Assembly (NCBI GenBank): GCA_029852735.1
Contig: CM056820.1
Location: 30,067,463-30,131,462, forward strand
Source: Persea americana
Taxonomy: Eukaryota; Streptophyta; Magnoliopsida; Laurales; Lauraceae
DNA length: 64,000 bases
Direction: 5' to 3'
The stretch's first letter is position 1. Every line of letters starts with the position of its first letter. This document shows positions 25,601-34,554 of this stretch, piece by piece. The notes beneath the pieces were generated by a model. That model searched no databases. It saw nothing but the letters and a program-made list of their open reading frames with translations, and was not told where the DNA came from. The position numbers and the translations under genes are program-made.

Positions 25601-26524
25601 CCGATATCAAGGTAAACAGATGATAGTGTTACTGTGGTTCTCCTTAATCCTAGTATTATGGTGTTTTATCCACACACTACCCATCTATAAATCAATATCA
25701 TTTCCACAACTCCAACTATAGCTATTCCCCTTGGTTGTCTTCATTTTCCATTTTAATCTTATGAATTGCTTGGATGTACCATCATGCCTAATCAGAGAAG
25801 TATTTTGTACAATATGTTGTTCAAATAGGCTCATGGTTCTTTTTGGGAGAGGAATAGGCTTATGGTTTGGTTATCTCAAATTGCTAGTGTAAACGCCTCT
25901 GTGCGTTCATTAATTTTTCTGTTCTATACACGTTCTCTCTCTTTTCATTTTGGTGTATGCCATCAGATTGATCACGAATATAAAACCATGATTTAACAAC
26001 TTGTTTTGTTTTCTAAAAAGGAAAAATCAATCAAATATTTTGCATTTGATCAATCTGGCAGTCCCCCAACTCTGATTGGAGTGAAATTTTGCCCGAAACC
26101 AAGACATAGGCGGAAAATATGTCAAGTGGTTTGGAATCTAATAGCGGGGCCTCAGGCCTAAGGATCCAGATTCAAATCAACCATTTCCTTGCTCTGTTTT
26201 TCCGCATTCTTGTGCTCGGACATGACATGATACAACTGATGTAAACAGAAAACTGAGTGGCATTAGATAGTAGTTAGACAGTAGATATTCTCTGGGTGCT
26301 CTGCCCAGATGATACATATTCAAGACATTATACTACAAGGACACCAATTTTACAAATAAAAATAAGAAAAGAGAGAGAAAGAAAAGAACACAACATATCA
26401 ATAGCTGACGGATTTTCAAGTATCTGTATCTAGGTTGCCTCTTAGCGTAGTTTGTGTCTCTGCTGGGCCTTGGCTCCAAAGAAGCAGCAATCAAACACTA
26501 TTATGAATTTCTGCTAATGAGTAA

Positions 26525-27330
26525 GGGCTTGTTTGGATGCACAAGAAAATACAAGAAAATAATATTTTATATAATATAATCTTTCATTTTCTAAATAGTA
26601 GAATCTTGTGCATTTGGTAATCAAAGAAAGACTTGAAGAAAATATTTTTTTTTTCAAAAAGCTCAATATTTTCTCCTATAGCTCCTCAATGTAAAAAAAC
26701 TTTCTACAAGATAAGAATATTTAAAAATGACGATTACAAAGTGGTAGAGTAAATGAAATACTTTAGTTCACCAAATCCATCATGATGTGTTTGTTTACAT
26801 ATATGGTAAAGTAAAGTAAAAGTAAATCTCAAAGCACGGTAAAGGTGGGGGTAAAGTAAAGGTGGGATAAAATATTTGGTAAAGTAAAGGGGGAAGGAAC
26901 GGTAAAATAGTTTCTTTTTATTTAACTTTACTTTAACACATTTTATTGTAGTTTCAAATGGTAAATAAAAGTGACTTGTTTACAGGTGTGGTAAAGTAAA
27001 ATGAAGATTGATGTCATATTAAATGAAGATTGATGTCATATTATAGTAAATGTGAGGTAAAGTAAAGCGAGATGAAGTATGTGGTGAAATAAAGTAGGAG
27101 AAAGAGTTGTAAAGTAGTTATTTTTTGTATTGACTTTTACTTTACCATGGTTTTATGTGGTAAAAGAAAAGTAACTTAAGAAAACAAACATTGCAGTTGA
27201 ACTTTACTTTACCATACTACTTTTTTATCAAGATGCGGTAAATTGCATTTAAGTAAAAGTATTTAATAAAGAATCACATTTACTTTAATCATTGCACCTT
27301 CCAAACAACAAAATTTAAAATCTATAAAAT
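26525..27330. repeat. AT-rich composite of GGTAAAGTAAA repeats, MITE-like
   Basis: GGTAAAGTAAA occurs many times, facing TTTACTTTACC near the right side, so the block can fold back. Sub-units beginning with TTGTTTACA-like sequence recur about 190 bp apart (about 26790 and 26977). A perfect 22-bp direct repeat sits at 26999-27020 and 27021-27042. The outer edges carry similar TTGTTTGGA motifs (about 26530, and inverted at about 27305), suggesting a decayed MITE, but I could not define a target-site duplication. A 20-bp perfect AT palindrome follows at 27361-27380. Confidence 0.55.
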
Positions 27331-27751
27331 TCTTCAAAAATCGCCAAAAAGCAAAAATATTGTAATATTATAATATTACATTATTCTATTCTATAAAGAA
27401 GAAGAGAAAAAAATGCAAAATGTAGTTCTGTTTCCACTTGTGGTAATTAATGTAAGCAGATGAACCAAATCTATAAACAAGGCTTGCATCTGGATGATGC
27501 TCCCAGCAAGCACTGTTCCTTTAAAATAACTAATGAGTTAATGACCTAAACACTGTTTCTTTAACATGAGTAACAAGAAAACTTAGAACCTCTAATGTTC
27601 GGTCAAGAGGCCTGATCATGTAGATTAAGGGGTACTATTACCAGATGACAGATCAGTAATAAAACAAAAAAAAAAAAAAAGGTTTTTCTTGGAGATTTTT
27701 TCAAAAAATGTATTCTTTTGTGTAGGCAAAAAACGAAGATTACTTTGGAGT

Positions 27752-27900
27752 AGTTTTAATGTTTTATGCACTTGTTGGCAAAACACACCATCATGGACCA
27801 CCTCAGATGGGTTGTGGGGGACGGGTCATCAATTGCTGCTTTTCATGATCAGTGGATTCCAGGGACCTTGCCATTGAATAAAAAGCCAAACTGTCACTCC
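27752..27900 (+). mobile_element. Possible L1-type LINE fragment
   Basis: One frame reads RWVVGDGSSIAAFHDQWIPG, which resembles the 'VGNGSSIxFWxDxW' segment downstream of the reverse transcriptase in plant L1-type elements. It is only about 50 residues long, with no flanking element ends defined. Confidence 0.45.
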
Positions 27901-28141
27901 TTACAATTGCTTCCCAATGTCCCAACAAAACTTCTACAGAAAAGATTGAATCTTCATCTTTGTTTCTCTTGCTTATCTGCTTTAGAAATACATTTCTTAG
28001 AATTTCTTAAGATAAACATGCACCAGAATTGAAACCTGCCTAAGAGGAACGTGATTTCTTTTAGTTCAAGTGCATGTTTCTTTCCTAAAACTTCTGACAG
28101 GAATTTTACATGTTGGGGTCTTTTGGACATGATGTGACATC

Positions 28142-28460
28142 TTGTCTCTTGCTATTTGCAAATGCCATATTTTTTTCACAAGTATTTCAAAATTCCAACG
28201 ACTTGAAAAGTTTCCAAATGACCTTTTGAGAATTTAGGAATTCCACTCCCTTGACTTTTACCAAAATTTCTGTTAAAAAATTGAAATCTTGGAAATTCAT
28301 AGATCTAATGTAATTATTTGTCCCCTAAAATTTGCAAATGCCATGTTTCTTTGTAAAAAATTTCAGATTCCAGCTTCCAGCCATTTAAGAAGTCTAAAAT
28401 GACTTTTGAAATTCTTAGAATTCCTATAATTTTGCCTTTTGCTGTAATTTATAGATGCTC
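28142..28460. repeat. Diverged tandem duplication, period about 180 bp
   Basis: The blocks ATTTGCAAATGCCAT, then TTTCANATTCCA, GACTTTTGA/CCTTTTGAG and TTAGGAATTCC recur in the same order at about 28147 and 28328. Function unknown. Confidence 0.6.
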
Positions 28461-29031
28461 TACCAAAGAGGAGGATTCAAGAATTCACATGGGGGATAAC
28501 TTTTGGCGAATTTATAAATCATCTGAAAAGAAATTCTTAGAACTCCAATGTAAAAACATGTTCTTAATGGGTTTACCATTAAAGTAATGTAAAGCATCAA
28601 AACTTTTGAAAATAAAAAATAAAAATATATACATATATGTAAAAAATAAAAAAAAATCTATAAATTACGCAAGTTTTCTTTTATTTGAATATTGAGAAAA
28701 AAAAATTAAAAAACTTAATAAAAATTATGCTACAAATCGAAATGAACGGAGCTTCAAACTGAATTTACCCCCGTTCCGTTTCCATTGAAGGATTGAAATG
28801 AAAAATTCTAATCATACGAGTACACTGGCGCAGACAAATATTAAAGAAAGACCAAAGGCATGGAATCTTTCTTGAGTTTGAGGCACCTCTCAAGTCTCAA
28901 GTAGATGAATGTCGCTTGCTTGCGTTGGCTTTTAGATTGTTCGCATATGGAGATGGAATTGTTGGGGATTCGAGTTAGTGGAATCACAGTATCACACCCA
29001 TTCTCTTCTTCTGAAATTGCCTCCGATTGGA

Positions 29032-29075
<44 letters not shown>

Positions 29076-30050
29076 GGATTAAATATGTATGAATTCGAGA
29101 TTGGTTCAATTTATTAAATACATCCAGACCTGAATCATAAGCTGTAATGCTTAAAATGCTCAGCTCAACTTGATATCTGCCTCCACTCATTAACTAGTCT
29201 TACTTCAAATTGGTTGACTGACAAGATTTTATATAAACAATTAATTAGTCCACCTAGGGTATTTTGGCTGATGGGGGTATCCGGTCTCTTCAAGAATCCA
29301 CTGCTTCTCTATGCGTGTGAAGTCTTTGCTGCCCCCTTAATAAATTATTTTAGCCCTTCATTTAATCATCTTTAAAATTTAATTACATTTTAACCATTGA
29401 CGACATCCAAAGGTTTATTAAGGGTCAAATTAGACATGATGTCAGGTCATGGGATGACACGATTATGATTAAAGACAGACCCATATTAGAGCCCATATAG
29501 GAGCTTACACTTGGACAAGAACATTTTTCCGATGGCAAGATGCTTAAAAACACTATACCACGTTTAAGAAGCTGCAATTTAAAATTTTCAAAAAAAGGCA
29601 AAAATAATTTTCCACAAAGCTAACTTTTTTAAAATTCTCATTATCAACCCCACAATTCCAAATGCTCCACAAAGAATTCCTGACAATATATTCCCTAAAA
29701 TTCCCCCAACAGTAAACCTCAATAGTAAAATAGAATCATTCGCGCGCACTCTGCAATGCATATCGAGGATTCCAAAATACTTAACTAATAAAATAAAGGA
29801 AAAGTAAAACAAGTGATGAGAAAGGTAACCAGTATAACCTGAGATTTGCCTTCACTTCATCGGCTCTGCTCCATACTCAGTAGACAAAGCGAGCAAACAG
29901 CAAAAGCTGCTGTCCCCCCACCACTGCGTTTTAATGGCGCGCCGGACCAAAAACCCTTTACATTCCTCCCAAAGAGAATGTCGGTCTGTTTAAATCCTCT
30001 TTAATGCACCCAAACCCATTTCCTTCTTTACCATCTTCTTCTCCTTCTTC
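28461..30050. other. Intergenic spacer and upstream region of CLV2
   Basis: AT-rich sequence with a TC microsatellite at 29035-29072. A GC-rich island (GGCGCGCC) sits at about 29936, and TTTAAAT at about 29990 could be a TATA-like element about 110 bp before the start codon, which is weak support. The leader from about 30020 is pyrimidine-rich. Confidence 0.45.
29035..29072. repeat. TC dinucleotide microsatellite
   Basis: About 19 uninterrupted TC units. Confidence 0.95.
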
Positions 30051-30096
30051 TCGCTCACTTTACTTCACCTCTCCCTCGCTCACTTTACTTCACCTC
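30051..30096 (+). repeat. 21-bp direct repeat in the CLV2 leader
   Basis: TCGCTCACTTTACTTCACCTC occurs perfectly at 30051-30071 and 30076-30096, separated by TCCC. The second copy directly abuts the upstream AUG-stop. It lies in the probable 5' UTR. Confidence 0.9.
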
Positions 30097-30102
30097 ATGT
30101 AA
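30097..30102 (+). promoter_or_regulatory. Minimal upstream ORF (AUG-stop, ATGTAA) overlapping the CLV2 start
   Basis: The bases read ATGTAATGG: a start codon at 30097-30099, a stop at 30100-30102, and the CLV2 ATG beginning on the last A of that stop. AUGUAA 'AUG-stop' elements are known in plants (NIP5;1) to cause ribosome stalling and mRNA turnover under high boron. Whether this copy does so is inference. It requires that the transcript start lies upstream. Confidence 0.6.
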
Positions 30103-32273
30103 TGGAAGAATCCAGAATCATCATCTCTTCCACCTTCATTCGATTTCTACTGCTCCTAGCCTTCTACACAGCAATGATTTCCACAACAGACTTGAATACA
30201 CAAGACGGAGAAGCCCTTGTCAATCTTCGGTCATGGTTAGCCGATCCCAAACAGATCCTCACCAGCTGGAACATCTCCGTCGCCGACTGCGCCAACTGGA
30301 CCGGAGTCACCTGCTCCAACCAGACCGGCCGAGTCACCCGTCTCGAACTCAGCCGCTGCAATCTCTCCGGCCCAATTCATCCTGGTTTCTGCAACCTTTC
30401 CATGATAGAAACCCTAATCCTCACCGAAAACAACCTCTCCGGCTCAATTCCGCCCTGTCTCGGCCGATTCCAAGCCCTCAGAACCCTAGATCTCAGCCGT
30501 AATCGGTTTCACGGTCAGATTCCGGCAGAATTTGCCAATGTATCGAACATTGAAGAGATTGTTCTTGCTGGAAATGGAGATCTTTGCGGCCGGATTCCGG
30601 ACTGGATTGGAAGCTTCTCGTCAAAGCTTCGGAAGGTTGATCTTGCTGAGAATTCGTTCGAAGGAGAGATTCCGGAGAGCTTGCTGCATCTGAAATCGCT
30701 GGAGCATTTGGATTTATCGAACAATGGATTGGATGGGATTCTTGGAGATTTTGAGGAATCTGGGCTGGTTTTCCTGAATCTGGCATCGAACAATCTCACT
30801 GGAACTCTTCCTTGCTTCTCTGCTTCTGCTTCTTCTCTTTCGATCCTCAACCTCGCTTGTAATTCCATCATCGGAGGGATTCCTACCTGCATCTCGTCTC
30901 TTAGGGTTTTATCCGAACTGAATCTCTCGTCAAACTCACTGAGTTTGAAGATCTCTCCGCAGCTCATCTTCTCCGACTCGCTTCTGGTTCTAGATCTGAG
31001 CTGGAACGACCTCTCCGGCAATCTCCCAGCCGGAATCGCAGAAACATCTGACAAATCAGGGCTACTTCTTCTCGATCTCTCTCACAATCAGTTCTCCGGC
31101 GGAATCCCAACCGGAATTACCGAGATAAAGACGTTACAAGCGCTTTTCCTTTCCCACAATCATCTCTCCGGCGAGATCCCGACGACGATTGGAAATCTGA
31201 CCTACCTCGAAGCGATCGATCTCTCCTTCAATTCCCTCTCCGGATCGATCCCTCTCAGCCTCGTCGGATGCTTTCAGCTGCTGGAACTGAAGCTCAACAA
31301 CAACAATCTCTCGGGCACTCTCCGGGCGGAGCTCGACGCGCTCGACAGCTTAAAAATCCTCGATTTGAGCAACAACCATCTCTCGGGCGAGATCCCGCTG
31401 CCGCTCGCCGGCTGCAAATCGCTCGAATTCGTCGATCTCGGCGGCAACGATCTCGATGGCGAGCTGAATGATTCCATCCTGAAATGGTCGAGATTGAGAT
31501 TCCTCTCGCTCGCAGGCAACAGGCTCCAAGGATCTCTCCCCGATTGGATTTTCTCTTTCGAATCAATTCAATTCCTTGACATCTCTGGAAACAATTTCTC
31601 CGGATTCATTCCAGATGGGAATTTCAACGTCAGCTCGAGCTTCAACAGCAGAGATGAAGATGATTTCAGGTACACATTCAATGAAACTGAAGCTACTAGA
31701 GTTTTTGTGATGCTTGGTCCGAATAGGGAATTGGGTTTCGACTATGATCTGCAATCAACGGTTGGGATCGATCTGTCGAGGAATTCGCTTCGGGGGGAGA
31801 TTCCTGAAGGGTTGTTTGGATTGAAAGGGTTGGAATATCTGAATCTGTCGTATAATTTCCTGGCGGGGGAGATACCGGGGAGTTTTGAGAAGATGGGGAG
31901 TTTGAGGGGCTTGGATTTGTCGCATAATTCTCTGTCGGGAGAGATCCCGGCGAGCCTTTCAGGGCTGAGGGAGCTGGAGTTTTTGAATCTTTCTTATAAT
32001 TCCCTGTCGGGATCGGTGCCGGGGAAGAAGGGGTTGTGGAGGTTTCCGGGGGCGTTTGCGGGGAATCCGGGGCTGTGCGTGGAGGGGTGTGAGAGGGCGG
32101 GGGTGTCGCCGGCGGGGTTTGGGAGAGAGGATGGGGAGGAGGAGGGTGGGTTTGTGTCGGAGTGGGCGTTTTTGGCGAGTGGGTTGGTGAGTTTCTATGT
32201 TTCGGTGGTGGTTCTGTTTTGTACGGCCCCGGCCAAGAATTACATTCTGGGGCCGTCGAAAATAGAGCCCTGA
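30102..32273 (+). CDS. CLV2: CLAVATA2-like LRR receptor-like protein (no kinase)
   Basis: This is a single intronless frame of 723 aa, close to Arabidopsis CLV2 (720 aa). CLV2 pairs with the membrane pseudokinase CORYNE to perceive CLE peptides that limit stem-cell number in the shoot meristem, and it also acts in roots. Here residues 1-29 form a signal peptide, an N-cap with paired Cys (CANWTGVTC) follows, then about 20 plant-type LRRs. Family-typical stretches are present: SLLVLDLSWNDLSG, GNLTYLEAIDLSFNSLSG and ELDALDSLKILDLSNNHLSG. A non-LRR island (about residues 510-550) precedes the last LRRs. The C-cap is PGLCVEGC, a transmembrane segment lies at about 688-710, and the tail is short and ends NYILGPSKIEP. 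There is no kinase domain, as expected. The first two thirds use many C-ending codons, while the last 500 bases are G-rich. An AUG-stop overlaps the start. Confidence 0.96.
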   Translation: MEESRIIISSTFIRFLLLLAFYTAMISTTDLNTQDGEALVNLRSWLADPKQILTSWNISVADCANWTGVTCSNQTGRVTRLELSRCNLSGPIHPGFCNLSMIETLILTENNLSGSIPPCLGRFQALRTLDLSRNRFHGQIPAEFANVSNIEEIVLAGNGDLCGRIPDWIGSFSSKLRKVDLAENSFEGEIPESLLHLKSLEHLDLSNNGLDGILGDFEESGLVFLNLASNNLTGTLPCFSASASSLSILNLACNSIIGGIPTCISSLRVLSELNLSSNSLSLKISPQLIFSDSLLVLDLSWNDLSGNLPAGIAETSDKSGLLLLDLSHNQFSGGIPTGITEIKTLQALFLSHNHLSGEIPTTIGNLTYLEAIDLSFNSLSGSIPLSLVGCFQLLELKLNNNNLSGTLRAELDALDSLKILDLSNNHLSGEIPLPLAGCKSLEFVDLGGNDLDGELNDSILKWSRLRFLSLAGNRLQGSLPDWIFSFESIQFLDISGNNFSGFIPDGNFNVSSSFNSRDEDDFRYTFNETEATRVFVMLGPNRELGFDYDLQSTVGIDLSRNSLRGEIPEGLFGLKGLEYLNLSYNFLAGEIPGSFEKMGSLRGLDLSHNSLSGEIPASLSGLRELEFLNLSYNSLSGSVPGKKGLWRFPGAFAGNPGLCVEGCERAGVSPAGFGREDGEEEGGFVSEWAFLASGLVSFYVSVVVLFCTAPAKNYILGPSKIEP

Positions 32274-34364
32274 GGCTGATTGAGAGTTTTGAGAGCTTGA
32301 AAGGGTGATCAGGTTTGGGTCTCTGCTGTGACTGACCTGTGAATACGAAATTACTGCTTTGTGGATTTTTCTTTCTGATTTTTTTGTGAGTAATGAAAGA
32401 TTTTCAGTCTTTTTTTTCAAATTTTAATGTGAAACCCTAAAATCGAGCACATGCAAAAAGGGGCAATTTGCAATTTGGCATTATCATTACCTCAATTGTG
32501 TTTTTTTAATTTTAATCTGATGTTGGATGTTGAATTTTAGATACGACACATTGGATCTGTGTCGAACCCAAATCCAGATTCAAACTCACCATGCTCCTGT
32601 GTAGAATCCCAATCTGGATTCAAACTCACATTGGTTTGAATGGTTTCCAACCAACCATGTGCGCAACCACTGTTTCTCAACCAAGTAAAAATGTTGGATT
32701 GATAAAAGAAGGAAAGGGACTGCAGCAGGGGGAGGACAGCCATAGAAACGGTTGGAATGCACATGACGAGGTTTGAGAGTCTTGAGACTTGAGAGGTATG
32801 CCACAAATCAGTACAAAACAAAGACAAAATGACAAAAACAAAGACAAGAGAAAGAGTGGGGGGTTTTCTGGGGGTGCGCATGCACACGGGTTGAAAAATA
32901 AAAATGATGGGACGTTTCGGAGGCTCTGCATCTGCATTTATTGCGGGAGTTTGTAGATGTGATGGGAACAACAACACTGTAGCTGTTCCCTGCCACAGCA
33001 CATAATGCCATTGGACTCGATTCCGATTCCGATTCCGATTCCAATTCCAATTCCCCTCCCATCCCCTATAATAAAAAGACTAGGCTCTTTTACTTCCCTG
33101 TCATTCCCATCTCATCATCACCAACACTCCATGGATGGCTCGGACCTCCACACCACGTCTTCCCATGCCATGCATCAATCAAGAAAGATCCAGGGAAGCC
33201 ATCCGACCCAAGTCTCGCGAGGTGCGTGAAAATAGTGTATAATCACGGCTAACCCATGCCCAAAATGTCACCTGAGCAGAGGAGAGAATCACTTTCACAC
33301 CTTACAAAAAAAGAGCTAGTTTAGTCTGTTTGACTATGATTGCATTCTTGTGGGGCCTCATCAGTCACTTTTATTTTTCTCATTGTTATGGGCTCGTTTT
33401 TGTAATCTAAATTATTTAATTTAATTTTTTTTTGGACTAATAATCGTTATATTAAATATTCATGAATTTTGAGTCATTTATGGAAAATTTCCAACCTATA
33501 AATCTAATTCCTACACTTCTTTAGGCCCCTAATTCATTATCCAAAACAATCAATAATCTTGAATTAATGGTAAATAATAGGGCATTTAGGGCCATCTGGA
33601 GTAGACTCGAATCCAATTAATAGGAGCTAACTAGATTAAGGTCTAAAATAAAAGCTCTAATTTTTAAGTTCTAATTTATTATTTGTGTGTTTGATGAAGG
33701 TATAAAAAAGGTTATTATTTCATGAGGTTATGGGGCCACTTTTACAAATTGTGGTAATTAGAGCTATCTTTTAAAAATTATAATATAGAACTTTCCATTT
33801 ACATCATTGTAAGAATTTTATGAGGTCATTTTTATCCAAAACACATAAATTTTCTGTTTTTCACCTCCATCCACTACACACACACTTTTAAAGATTTTTT
33901 ATAGGCAAAAAATAATTATTGTAAATAAACTCTAAAATTAGAAAATACAATTAAAAACTTACAAAACACTCTAATATGTAAATAACCTTTAAATAACAAA
34001 ATAAGGTGAATACCTGGATACATAGGAATTATAAAAAATGTAGTTTTCAAAGGGGCTAAATCGAAGAAATAAAGGTGAATACCTATAAATGGCGATCGAA
34101 CATTTTCTCCTTCAATGGGAAATGAGTTAAGGGTATGGAAGGAGAGAATTCCAACCTGATTAATAAATGAGTTGGGTTTTGGGTTCGACTCAATGAGTTC
34201 ACAACATACACTTACATAACAGCAGCAGCTTGCAAGGCATTGCAACTTCACGTGCATGAGATTGAAAAATATACCATAAAAAAGAATCAGTCCTAAATGT
34301 CCCTTAAAAAGAAAAAAATATCAGTCAACCTGCAGGTGCTAATCAGGTTGAGTTTCAGCACATA
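32274..34364. other. Spacer between convergent CLV2 and TGD3
   Basis: CLV2's 3' UTR lies at the left, with T/A-rich sequence at about 32400. A hexamer microsatellite at 33020-33054 and a TATA-like CCTATAATAAAAAG at about 33065 precede only very short open frames (32 codons or fewer from the ATG at about 33131). The rest is AT-rich with no recognisable gene. Confidence 0.45.
33020..33054. repeat. ATTCCG/ATTCCA hexamer microsatellite
   Basis: About six tandem hexamers, the last two or three mutated from CCG to CCA. The Pro-Ile repeat frame over it is a by-product. Confidence 0.9.
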
Positions 34365-34366
34365 AA

Positions 34367-34488
34367 CAGCCCAATAACAGCAGCCAATCTCGCTCCCTTT
34401 CTCCAGTTCAATGTAATGGTACTCTAACAGCCCAATAACAGCAGCCAATCTCACTCCCTTTCTCCAGTTCAATGTAATGGTACTCTAA
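34367..34488. repeat. 61-bp tandem duplication in the 3' flank of TGD3
   Basis: Two adjacent copies (34367-34427 and 34428-34488) of a block starting CAGCCCAATAACAGCAGCC differ at one base (CGCTCCC versus CACTCCC). It starts 67 bp past the TGD3 stop and may lie in its 3' UTR. The duplication is recent. Confidence 0.92.
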
Positions 34489-34554
34489 CTGGCTATGACT
34501 ACAATGCCTCCATTTTAATGAGCTATGGCTTTGATGACAATGGTAGTATTACTT

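Larger units (their letters stand above)
21012..26524. other. Intergenic spacer downstream of the receptor kinase
   Basis: No protein-coding gene is recognisable. It contains a 44-bp tandem duplication (22106-22190), poly-T/poly-A runs at about 22470 and 22868 that may mark LINE 3' ends, and a GAGCTG-rich minisatellite at 25430-25600. Confidence 0.5.

Noticed and set aside
28841..29074. Arg-Glu repeat ORF (minus)
   Set aside because: It is created by translation of the TC microsatellite.
30493..31754. Several antisense frames of 60-180 codons across CLV2
   Set aside because: All are shadows of the long LRR frame, with no motifs of their own.
33005..33229. Pro-Ile repeat ORF
   Set aside because: It is produced by the ATTCCG hexamer microsatellite. 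No homologous protein feature is visible.
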